Shown here: positions 1-5,619 of the stretch, in pieces
How the letters are laid out: every line of letters starts with the position of its first letter
Position numbering within the stretch: the first letter of the stretch is position 1
Source of the DNA: an uncultured Clostridia bacterium
Lineage (GTDB): Bacteria > Bacillota > Clostridia > Lachnospirales > CAMVHY01
Direction: 5' to 3'
Assembly: GCA_947167415.1 (NCBI GenBank)
Contig: CAMVHY010000011.1
Coordinates: forward strand, 1-12,716
Length of the DNA stretch: 12,716 nucleotides
Notes under the pieces: model-generated
The model's input: the letters and a program-made list of their open reading frames with translations, nothing else
Database searches by the model: none
Told to the model about the DNA's origin: nothing
Program-made: the position numbers and the translations under genes

Positions 1-39
1 ACTTTTTCTCTTTGCTCAATATATTTTTATTTTATGTGA
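1..39 (+). pseudogene. Extreme C-terminus of IS5-family transposase (partial, state of the rest unknown)
   Basis: The frame from base 1 reads TFSLCSIYFYFM and stops at a TGA (37-39) inside the terminal inverted repeat. The right-hand IS-A copy ends the same way (SLAFVFDLLFM, stop inside the repeat), so this is the transposase tail in the same relative position. Only 12 codons are visible, so whether the left-hand gene is intact cannot be judged; it is typed as a pseudogene only because the sister copy is decayed. Confidence 0.55.
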
Positions 40-47
40 ACGCTACC
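1..47 (+). mobile_element. Right end of an IS5-family element (IS-A, left copy, truncated by window start)
   Basis: Bases 30-47 read TTTTATGTGAACGCTACC, the exact reverse complement of the 18 bases that begin the IS-A copy at 12194. Both copies are bordered by TA (48-49 and 12192-12193), as expected for the IS427-type branch of the IS5 family, which duplicates TA. The element lies to the left of base 47 with its transposase reading rightwards. Only this end is in the window. The bases inside the inverted repeat differ from the right-hand copy, so the two are related but not recent identical copies. Confidence 0.75.
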
Positions 48-49
48 TA

Positions 50-816
50 ATTAAATCCGGCGATGAAGGGGAAACATTAGAAATTGGAGAGCAATTAGAC
101 GAGAGCAGCGAAGAAGAAGATCACAAGACGAATAAAGAATTAAGTATGAAAACAGAAGAGAATCAAGAATTGAAAAGCTCATCAGAAGATAAATGGGGAG
201 TAGAAGAGATTGAAGTAGAAGACAAAGAGAAAAAAAAGAAAATACAGATAAAAACAGGACAAACCAAAACATTACTGAAAAAATAGATAAAAACAAAAAA
301 TACAACAGGAATAGTCGTTGCTCAGAAAAAAATAATTCAGAAGAAAGCTCCAACAAAGATGATTTACTAAATAATGATGGGAAAGATGAAACTCTAGAAA
401 ATGGCAATACAGGCAAAAAAGAGTCGAATACATCCCTGAACAGTAACGAAAGTAATAATAATCCAGTATCGGATTCGAGCGACGGAAATAAACTTTTAAA
501 GTAGCTCTTTGGAATTTTAGGTTGTATTTTATTTGTGATTGTACTGGCTTTGTTTTTTATTTTACCCTTATCGCTTGCCGTAAAAATTATTATTTCGTTA
601 GCAATTTTAATATTTTCTTTTATATGTTCTGCTATGGTTTATAAAATTCGCAGACTGGAGCCTCAACAAAATTTGAACAATGGTAATATTGTAAATAGAG
701 AACAATCCGTTTTAAACGACAGACAAAAGGGAAATGAAAATGGCCAAAATCGCGCGTCTGATAAAGTCAATCAAGAATATAAAACTGAAAATAATAATCT
801 TTTTCAAGAAAAATAA
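50..816 (+). pseudogene. Broken gene: acidic low-complexity protein with C-terminal membrane hairpin, cut by IS
   Basis: No family recognised. The frame open at 50 (LIKSGDEGETLEIGEQLDE...) has no start: it runs directly into the IS-A end, so its 5' part was removed or displaced by the insertion. It stays open to a TAG at 284-286. A second frame, one base back, takes over at an 8-A run (230-237) and continues with N/S/E/K/D-rich sequence to a TAG at 502-504. The same frame resumes at 505 and encodes a hydrophobic hairpin of about two membrane segments (GILGCILFVIVLALFFILPL, then a second ending near FICSAMVY), a basic KIRR and an N/Q/E/K-rich tail ending at 816. Read through, it is one protein: a long acidic disordered region, two membrane helices and a hydrophilic tail. 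The 3' part could start separately at GTG 535, but no good ribosome site precedes it. Most likely a decaying pseudogene. Confidence 0.6.
232..238 (+). other. In-frame A AAA AAG slippery heptamer at the frame junction
   Basis: In the upstream frame the codons are AAA (230), AAA (233), AAG (236), which puts A_AAA_AAG in the register that promotes -1 ribosomal slippage (the motif used in enterobacterial dnaX). A -1 shift here leads directly into the downstream open frame (GAA AAT ACA GAT from 238). The same result follows from loss of one A in an ancestral 9-A run. No obvious strong hairpin or Shine-Dalgarno-like stimulator lies next to it, so mutation is the simpler explanation. Confidence 0.4.
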
Positions 817-836
817 ACTCCACAACCATAACATAT

Positions 837-863
837 AATTTCTCGAATAAGAAATTTTGTTTT
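837..863 (+). terminator. Weak AT-rich hairpin terminator
   Basis: AATTTCT (837-843) pairs with AGAAATT (850-856) around a 6-base loop and is followed by TTGTTTTG. The stem is short and AT-rich, so termination would be weak. It lies after the broken gene and just before the start of the gene at 880. Confidence 0.35.
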
Positions 864-879
864 GTTTGGGGGTTTTTTT

Positions 880-1797
880 GTGTCTAAATATAAATTTGCC
901 ATATTTGATTATGTGAAAAATAAAAGTGAAATCGAATTAAAGTTGAATTTTTTGAAACAAATGCCTGATTTTATTTGGAACTGGTATGTCCAAAATTTTT
1001 GTCCTATCACAACAAAAAATCTAAATTTTGATATTGCAGACGGATTTTTAATTAAATTACCGATTAAAAAAAATGAGTTTAATAATTTCGATGCAAACAA
1101 GATTTTTATGAAGGTGCTAAAAAAATTTGACGATGTGAAAATAATAAAATGCCTGGATGATTTTATTTTGGATAAAAAGAATAAAATTCTGGTTTCGCAC
1201 GGAAATTATTTTTTTGCTTTTGTAATTATAGACGCAATAAAAAAATTTTTATCTAACCACAAAAAAAAATTGTCAGAAAGTGAAATTTTGATTCTGGACA
1301 ATAATTTTTATTTAGCCAATATTGTGCTGGATAATATTTATACACACGTAAATTATTTGAGCATTGTTACGCAACAAAAAAATTTATATAAAAAAAAAGA
1401 ACGTGAGATTTTTCAAGACACAGGGTTAAATTTACAAGTTTTTGATTATAAAAAAAATCTGATTAGTGAGTCAGATATTATTATAAATATTAATTTTGAT
1501 GGTAATAATTTTTTCGATGCGATAAAAAAGGATGCTTTGTATTTTGATTTAAGCGACGGTAAAAAAAAATATTCGGATGAATTAAAAATAAAACGCCCGG
1601 ATATTTTTGTGTTTGATAAACTTAATTTATTTTATAAAAATAACTTGATCGACAACAAAATTTTCGAAATGATTTTATATTGTGCTGACAACGATTTGAA
1701 AAAAATTTTTGATGGTGGATATGACAAAAAAATATTTAGTGCCGTTAAAAAAAAGATTCAAACTCTTGACATAAAAATTTCTTCGTTTCAAAAATAA
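880..1797 (+). CDS. Conserved-looking protein of unknown function, possible Rossmann-like fold
   Basis: 305 residues with start GTG 880, chosen because GGGGG (868-872) sits 7 bases upstream; a TTG at 862 is in frame but would place that purine run inside the gene. No signal peptide or membrane segment. The middle reads ILILDNNFYLANIVLDNI, then YLSIVTQQKNLYKKK, then SDIIININFDG: a strand/helix/strand order with a hydrophobic strand ending DIIIN. This resembles the NAD(P)-binding half of glutamyl-tRNA reductase or shikimate dehydrogenase-like proteins, but the glycine-rich loop is absent (LDNNFYLAN where GxGxxG would be). A dinucleotide may therefore not be bound, or the resemblance may be only structural. 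The gene is intact, well separated by terminators on both sides and apparently monocistronic. Function unknown. Confidence 0.75.
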   Translation: MSKYKFAIFDYVKNKSEIELKLNFLKQMPDFIWNWYVQNFCPITTKNLNFDIADGFLIKLPIKKNEFNNFDANKIFMKVLKKFDDVKIIKCLDDFILDKKNKILVSHGNYFFAFVIIDAIKKFLSNHKKKLSESEILILDNNFYLANIVLDNIYTHVNYLSIVTQQKNLYKKKEREIFQDTGLNLQVFDYKKNLISESDIIININFDGNNFFDAIKKDALYFDLSDGKKKYSDELKIKRPDIFVFDKLNLFYKNNLIDNKIFEMILYCADNDLKKIFDGGYDKKIFSAVKKKIQTLDIKISSFQK

Positions 1798-1829
1798 AAC
1801 TTAAACTTTTTTATCTTTAATTAAAAAAA

Positions 1830-1869
1830 ATCCAAACGCAGTAAAAAAAGCGTCTGGATATTTTTTTTT
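1830..1869. terminator. Bidirectional terminator between convergent genes
   Basis: ATCCA-A-ACGC (1830-1839) pairs with GCGT-C-TGGAT (1850-1859) with one internal mismatch, flanked by an A run on the left (1823-1830) and nine Ts on the right. It lies between the ends of the 880-1797 gene and the tatD-like gene and can serve both. Confidence 0.85.
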
Positions 1870-1875
1870 AGCTAT

Positions 1876-2637
1876 TTAATTTATGTCAAATAATTTTTTT
1901 GCATTTAATTTAGTTTGTTCAGCAACTTCATTAAGAGAAATATTTTTTATTTCAGCAATTTTTTGTGCCACATAAATTAAATTCGACGAATCATTTCGTT
2001 TCCCGCGATTTGGTTCTGGCGAAAGATATGGACAATCTGTTTCTAATAAAATATTTTCGATAGAAATATTTTTCACGACGTCAAGTATTTTTTTCGCGTT
2101 CTTAAAAGTTATTATTCCGCCGATTCCAATAAAAAAATCAAGATTTATATAGTCCAACGCCATTCTTATATCGCCACTATAACAATGTATAACGCCGTTT
2201 GTTTTCGCGTATGATTTTATAATTTCAAATGTATCTTGATTTGCTTCACGAGAATGAATTATTACCGGCAAATTTAATTTATTCGCGATTTCTAACTGCT
2301 TTTTAAAAAAATAAATTTGATCGTCACGAGAGAAACCCTTTTGATAAAAATCCAAACCAATTTCACCAATAGCTTTTACTTTTTTATTTTTCTGTGCCAA
2401 AAATTCCAGTTCATCCAAATCTTTTTGTTTTATATCTTTAACATTTTCCGGATGAACGCCAACAGCAGCAAAAATAAAATCAAATTTATTTGCCAAATTT
2501 ATACTTTCCCTCGAAGATTTTAAATCAGCTCCGCAATTAATTACATAATCAACACTTTGATTTATTTTTTTTAATAAATCATCTCTATCTAAAACAAATC
2601 TTTCATCATCGTAATGTGCATGTGAATCAAAAAACAT
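1876..2637 (-). CDS. tatD: TatD family metal-dependent hydrolase (3'-5' DNase)
   Basis: 253 residues, the usual TatD length. TatD proteins are cytoplasmic TIM-barrel metallo-hydrolases with exonuclease activity on DNA. Ligands visible: the HxH pair in FFDSHAHYDD (H6, H8), E92 in GEIGLDFY, H128 in PVIIHSRE, H151 in VIHCYSG and D201 in LLETDCPYLSP. Start ATG 2637 was chosen because GGAG (2647-2650) sits 9 bases upstream and the HAH motif follows immediately as in the family; an earlier TTG at 2652 would overlap the ribosome site. Second gene of an operon with the exonuclease at 2668, 30 bases downstream of its stop. It ends just before the bidirectional terminator. In clostridia tatD is often next to other genes (metG, rnmV/ksgA), so this pairing is less usual. 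Confidence 0.93.
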   Translation of the reverse strand: MFFDSHAHYDDERFVLDRDDLLKKINQSVDYVINCGADLKSSRESINLANKFDFIFAAVGVHPENVKDIKQKDLDELEFLAQKNKKVKAIGEIGLDFYQKGFSRDDQIYFFKKQLEIANKLNLPVIIHSREANQDTFEIIKSYAKTNGVIHCYSGDIRMALDYINLDFFIGIGGIITFKNAKKILDVVKNISIENILLETDCPYLSPEPNRGKRNDSSNLIYVAQKIAEIKNISLNEVAEQTKLNAKKLFDIN

Positions 2638-2667
2638 TTTTATCATCTCCAAAAAAATTTTTTTAAC

Positions 2668-3555
2668 TTAAAAATTATTTACCCGTGCAATAATAGAATT
2701 TAAATTCAGCCTTTGCAACTCTTTCAAACAATCATCATTAAAAATATTTTTTAGTTCAGCTTGTTGCTCGCTAATTTCTATATCAACATTTTTATTAATC
2801 GCAATTAATTTTTTATAAAACAAAGCTTTATCTTCATTTTCAATCAAATTTTTCTCCTGCAACGTCAAATTTCTTTTTTTCTTTTTTTTAAGTTCCAAAA
2901 TCGCATTTTCTATACTTTTATATTCTCTTATTATCTTCAGGGCATTTTTTTCACCGATTCCACAAATTCCTGGAACATTATCTGATTTATCACCTTTCAA
3001 AGCTTTGAAATCAATAAATTCTTCGGGCGTAATTCCATATTTTTCAACAACTGAATCATAATCATAAATTTCAGTCAGTGTTTGCTTTTGATTTTTTTTA
3101 CTTTTAGGCACATATATTTTTATTTTTTTACTAGCCATTTGTAATAAATCCGTATCGCCTGAAAAAATAATTACGTCAAAATCCAAAGCCAAAAATTTTA
3201 TTGCTAACGTCCCCAATAAATCATCTGCTTCAAATCCTTCTTTTTCACAAAAACAAATTTGCATTGCTTTTAATAAATTTTTTAGAGTAATAAACTGCGA
3301 TTTTAATTCATTTGGACTTTCTTTTCGATTAGTTTTATATTCATCAAACGCCTCATGCCTAAAAGTCAATTTTGGTGTATCAAATGCAATAATAGAATGA
3401 CTCGGCTTTTCATCCTGATATAATTTTAAAATTATGTTCAAAAAACCATAAACGGCATTTGTAAATTCTCCCATATTATTAGAAAGCAACGGAACGGCAT
3501 AAAATGCTCGATGTATTATATTATTTCCGTCTACCAAAATAATTTTTTTTTGCAT
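2668..3555 (-). CDS. Stand-alone 5'-3' exonuclease (PolA N-terminal / FEN-like domain)
   Basis: 295 residues, covering only the 5'-3' exonuclease domain of DNA polymerase I; no polymerase part follows. Such proteins remove RNA primers and flaps. Acidic metal ligands are in place: D9 (ILVDGNN), D59 (IIAFD), the EADD cluster (E109, D111, D112), D134 and D136 (SGDTDLL), and D189/D192 in GDKSDNVPGICGIGEKNA, which also begins the helix-hairpin-helix DNA-binding motif (NVPGICGIGEKNA). A lysine-rich insert (ELKKKKKRN) precedes the C-terminal region. Start ATG 3555 follows GGAGG about 10 bases upstream. First gene of the operon with tatD. Whether a polymerase-I gene also carrying this domain exists elsewhere cannot be seen; if it does not, this supplies the activity in trans. 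Paralogues of this kind are known in Bacillota. Confidence 0.92.
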   Translation of the reverse strand: MQKKIILVDGNNIIHRAFYAVPLLSNNMGEFTNAVYGFLNIILKLYQDEKPSHSIIAFDTPKLTFRHEAFDEYKTNRKESPNELKSQFITLKNLLKAMQICFCEKEGFEADDLLGTLAIKFLALDFDVIIFSGDTDLLQMASKKIKIYVPKSKKNQKQTLTEIYDYDSVVEKYGITPEEFIDFKALKGDKSDNVPGICGIGEKNALKIIREYKSIENAILELKKKKKRNLTLQEKNLIENEDKALFYKKLIAINKNVDIEISEQQAELKNIFNDDCLKELQRLNLNSIIARVNNF

Positions 3556-3619
3556 AAAAAAATGACCTCCATAATTTTTTAATAGCTTTATGTCAAATTT
3601 TGGAGATTAAATCAAGATA

Positions 3620-3649
3620 ATAATAATTTTTTTGGATCAATAAGGACAA
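3620..3649 (-). promoter_or_regulatory. Candidate sigma-A promoter for the exonuclease-tatD operon
   Basis: On the minus strand TTGTCC (3649-3644), an 18-base spacer and TATTAT (3625-3620) lie about 65 bases before the start codon. Four of six and five of six bases match the consensus. In DNA this AT-rich such matches are common, so this is only a candidate. Confidence 0.3.
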
Positions 3650-3698
3650 TTTTAATTTGCATTGCTAAGATTTTATAGAAAATGACTAAAAAATACTA

Positions 3699-3958
3699 GA
3701 TAGTGTAAACAAAATTAGAAGATATATAAGATATATAATATAAAGCGTTTTAAAAAAGATATAATAACCTTACCGTACACTTTATTGTTTTCTACATATT
3801 GTCAAGAAGACTTTTCTTGCTTTTAAACGTTGGCGCAGCATCGCTACTCGATACGCTAAAACGCTCGATGCTTTCATTGCTTCTATCTATGTTCGGTTGT
3901 ATCTTTATGCTGTTTCAATTTCATTTTTTCCTTTATTTCTTATCACATAGATGTTGTC
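3699..3958 (+). mobile_element. Internally deleted IS5-family element (IS-B, short copy)
   Basis: The left end (CTAGATAGTGTAAACAAAAT at 3696-3715, then TAGAAGATATATAAGATA) matches the 5' end of the longer IS-B copy at 12191 read on the minus strand (CTAGATAGTATCGACAAAAT, then the same TAGAAGATATATAAGATA). The right half encodes the C-terminus of an IS5-family transposase and ends in GTTGTC, matching the other copy's end (read inwards: GACAACATCTATG versus GACAGCATTTACA). About 260 bases remain of an element about 855 long, so the middle of the transposase is gone. TA flanks the left end (3697-3698); the matching right-hand TA appears decayed. It lies between the exonuclease promoter and the end of the 3989 gene. 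Confidence 0.7.
3768..3950 (+). pseudogene. Transposase C-terminal fragment, IS5 family (in IS-B short copy)
   Basis: The frame from 3768 to the TAG at 3948 contains HIVKKTFLAFKRWRSIATRY followed by AKTLDAFIASIYVR. This is the family's C-terminal block (typically ...ENAFLxLKRWRxIATRYAKxxxxFxAxxxIR), including the second half of the YREK-type region near the catalytic Glu; here the position usually occupied by that Glu reads K (VKK rather than VEN). It lacks the N-terminal two thirds, including the first two catalytic Asp residues, and cannot be functional. The same tail (ALKRWYAIAICYPKTLDGFI) appears on the minus strand at 11369-11587. Confidence 0.75.
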
Positions 3959-3988
3959 CAAAAAGATGTCATCGTACGCGAAATATAT

Positions 3989-4552
3989 TTATTCTACAAC
4001 AGTGGTACTTTTGTATTCTTGGGTAGAAGGATCAATATTTTTATTTTTTTGAATAAATTTATTTTGGTTTTGATTTTTTATGTGACAATCTTTAGAATCA
4101 GAAAGAGAAGTACTTTTTTTGAGATCGGGTAGCTTCTTTAAACAACCACGAAGAAGATAAAACAATGAGGAAACTAAAGCTTTAAAATAAAATATAAGAA
4201 CACTAGAAATTATTATTACTAACGATGCCACAATTCCCAAAACAATTGTTGTAGCCAAATGCCAATGTAAAATTAAACTTAGTGCGAACAATACCGGTGG
4301 AGAAGAAATGAGAGTAGTAGCGCATAACACAAAAGGAATACTCCAAGTAGGTATTGGAATTATGCGCTCTGTCAACATCTTTCTACCCTTGGAAAACAAA
4401 AGCATAAAAAGTATAACAGGTATTGCTGCGACTGAAATTGCTGAGAGTATTCCACTAATACCACATATAATCGGAACTATAATTACCGCTACGATAAAAC
4501 AATCAAAAACACCAATCGTTTTTCCTATCCATTTCACAGCCTGCATAGTCAT
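3989..4552 (-). CDS. Small multipass membrane protein of unknown function, paralogue A
   Basis: 187 residues, no family recognised. About four hydrophobic segments: roughly 15-38 (FDCFIVAVIIVPIICGISGI), 40-54, 71-98 and 102-123, followed by a hydrophilic K/N/S/Q-rich tail from about 138 that is predicted to be soluble. It shares with the next gene the order SGILSAI, FSKGRK/FPKGKK, and a core of ALSLILHWHLA, [TS]TIV, GIVA. The HWH in a membrane segment is conspicuous. Start ATG 4552 has AAAGGAG 9 bases upstream. The gene has its own promoter (4629-4657). No terminator hairpin is visible after it; the deleted IS-B lies about 30 bases beyond the stop and may have replaced it. It is a tandem duplicate of the gene at 4804, most likely lineage-specific. 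Confidence 0.75.
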   Translation of the reverse strand: MTMQAVKWIGKTIGVFDCFIVAVIIVPIICGISGILSAISVAAIPVILFMLLFSKGRKMLTERIIPIPTWSIPFVLCATTLISSPPVLFALSLILHWHLATTIVLGIVASLVIIISSVLIFYFKALVSSLFYLLRGCLKKLPDLKKSTSLSDSKDCHIKNQNQNKFIQKNKNIDPSTQEYKSTTVVE

Positions 4553-4628
4553 AAAAAGACGCTCCTTTTAAATAAGTCTAGCAATAAAATTTACCAAAAA
4601 AAACAACACCAACTTGTATAATATATGA

Positions 4629-4657
4629 ATACTACAACAATTTTTTTTGTTTGTCAA
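4629..4657 (-). promoter_or_regulatory. Sigma-A-type promoter of membrane paralogue A
   Basis: On the minus strand a perfect TTGACA (4657-4652), a 17-base spacer and TAGTAT (4634-4629) lie 77 bases before the ATG. The same arrangement stands before paralogue B, within duplicated flanking DNA, which supports a functional site. Confidence 0.6.
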
Positions 4658-4787
4658 GATACAAATTATTTTCTTGTGAATTTTAATCGGTTCTAAACAT
4701 TCTTTTTATAAGAATTATATCATCTTAGATTGGCTTAAAGAAATTCGTGACAAAAAAATACCGCTAGTGAATAGCGATATTTTTTTA
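4635..4787. repeat. Upstream direct repeat, copy 1 (flank of paralogue A)
   Basis: This 150-base flank aligns with 5397-5546 in the same orientation: both run TTTGTTTGTCAAGATA, ACAAATTATTTT/TAAATTATTTT, TTGTGAATTTT, GATCG-like, CTAAACAT, TTTATAA, TTAGATT, TTCxTGACAAAAAAATA and then the CGCTA/TAGCG hairpin with a T run. It holds the promoter of one gene and the terminator of the next gene upstream, so the duplicated unit is larger than the coding region. Confidence 0.75.
4757..4787. terminator. Bidirectional terminator after membrane paralogue B
   Basis: CGCTA (4762-4766) pairs with TAGCG (4772-4776) around GTGAA, extended by ATA/TAT pairs past one mismatch. An A run (4752-4758) and a T run (4780-4786) flank it. 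It lies about 17 bases past the stop of the 4804 gene. Confidence 0.7.
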
Positions 4788-4803
4788 TTGTGTACGTGAA
4801 AAA

Positions 4804-5337
4804 TTACGTGTGTTCAGTAGATTTATTGCTGTGTGACTTCAAAAGCGAAAGTTCATGTTCGCCAATATCTTTATTGATTTGTTGTTGTTTTGCAACTTTA
4901 CTTTTTGTAAACATGGAAAGATCATTTTTCTTTTCTGATTCTTCATCTAGAGCAAATGGCCCGAACCAGAGAACCAAAAACATGGCAACAAGTATTACCA
5001 ATAAAAATGCCACAATTCCACAAACAATTGTCGATGCCAAATGCCAATGCAAAATTAAACTTAGCGCAAACAATGTGGGCGTAGAAAAAACAACAGCAGC
5101 AATTGGTAATAAACAAATAACTTGCCAGTTTTTAAGTTGTTTCATCCACTTAACGCCTTCTGCAAGCCACTTCTTGCCCTTAGGAAATAAAAACAAAATA
5201 AACATCATCGGAAAGGTAATTGCTGAAAGTATTCCTGAAATAACACTTAAAATAGGAGCTAAAATTGCTGAAATAATACAGAAAACAAAAAGCATACAAA
5301 GATTTGCTCCTATTTTTTTTGCAATCAACGTAATCAT
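4804..5337 (-). CDS. Small multipass membrane protein of unknown function, paralogue B
   Basis: 177 residues, paralogue of the 3989 gene, no family recognised. Hydrophobic segments at about 12-36, 38-51, 72-99 and 103-127. The shared core is ISGILSAI (33-40), FPKGKK (51-56) and TLFALSLILHWHLASTIV (88-105) followed by CGIVA, then a hydrophilic tail rich in E, K, S and Q. Over 66 bases encoding the core (5009-5074 versus 4227-4292) I count 58 identical bases, whereas the tails hardly align. The core is therefore under constraint or the tails evolve fast. Start ATG 5337 follows GAGATGA, a weak ribosome site. It has its own promoter (5391-5419) and terminator (4757-4787), so it is probably transcribed alone. 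Confidence 0.75.
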   Translation of the reverse strand: MITLIAKKIGANLCMLFVFCIISAILAPILSVISGILSAITFPMMFILFLFPKGKKWLAEGVKWMKQLKNWQVICLLPIAAVVFSTPTLFALSLILHWHLASTIVCGIVAFLLVILVAMFLVLWFGPFALDEESEKKNDLSMFTKSKVAKQQQINKDIGEHELSLLKSHSNKSTEHT

Positions 5338-5390
5338 AAAAAATCATCTCTAAAATTTATTAAAAAAACAAAAAACATTGTTACGCGTTC

Positions 5391-5419
5391 ATTTTACAAT
5401 AAATTTTTTTGTTTGTCAA
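5391..5419 (-). promoter_or_regulatory. Sigma-A-type promoter of membrane paralogue B
   Basis: On the minus strand a perfect TTGACA (5419-5414), a 17-base spacer and TAAAAT (5396-5391, five of six to consensus) lie 54 bases before the ATG. This is one of the best promoter matches in the window and is positionally conserved with paralogue A. Confidence 0.65.
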
Positions 5420-5546
5420 GATATAAATTATTTTTTTGTGAATTTTGATCGATGCTAAACATGTGTTTTATAAACATTGTATTGCTTTAGATTATTTAAA
5501 AAAATTCATGACAAAAAAATATCGCTAGTTAATAGCGATGTTTTTT
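5397..5546. repeat. Upstream direct repeat, copy 2 (flank of paralogue B)
   Basis: Partner of 4635-4787, same orientation and same internal order: promoter -35, AT-rich stretch, TTCATGACAAAAAAATAT, terminator hairpin. It includes a terminator hairpin with no gene left to terminate, which suggests that a further gene copy once stood to its right. Confidence 0.75.
5513..5546. terminator. Orphan terminator hairpin upstream of both divergent genes
   Basis: ATCGCTA (5521-5527) and TAGCGAT (5533-5539) form a perfect 7-base stem with loop GTTAA, flanked by an A run (5513-5519) and GTTTTTT. It lies 5' of paralogue B (minus) and 5' of the peptidase gene (plus), so it terminates neither. It is homologous to the terminator at 4757 and looks like a duplication relic, though it may insulate the two promoters. 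Confidence 0.6.
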
Positions 5547-5551
5547 GATGA

Positions 5552-5580
5552 TTGATTTTTGCTTTATAGCAGAATATATT
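5552..5580 (+). promoter_or_regulatory. Candidate promoter of the Xaa-Pro peptidase gene
   Basis: TTGATT (5552-5557), a 17-base spacer and TATATT (5575-5580) match consensus at four and five of six positions and would give a leader of about 33 bases. It lies just right of the orphan terminator. Confidence 0.4.
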
Positions 5581-5619
5581 TTTTTGATGCTATAAAAATT
5601 TCTGGGAGAGTGAGAGAAA

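Noticed and set aside
51..416. 121-residue F/L/S-rich ORF on the minus strand
   Set aside because: It is the antisense of the acidic low-complexity gene on the plus strand; its composition reflects GAA/AAA/TCA-type codons read backwards, and it has no ribosome site.
3799..4026. 75-residue ORF on the plus strand (SRRLFLLLNVGAAS...)
   Set aside because: A neighbouring frame in the same place gives the conserved IS5 transposase tail, so this frame is a shadow of the IS remnant.
4790..5353. 187-residue plus-strand ORF opposite membrane paralogue B
   Set aside because: Antisense of the paralogue; the minus-strand protein has a paralogue with conserved residues, promoter and terminator, while the plus-strand reading has no such support.
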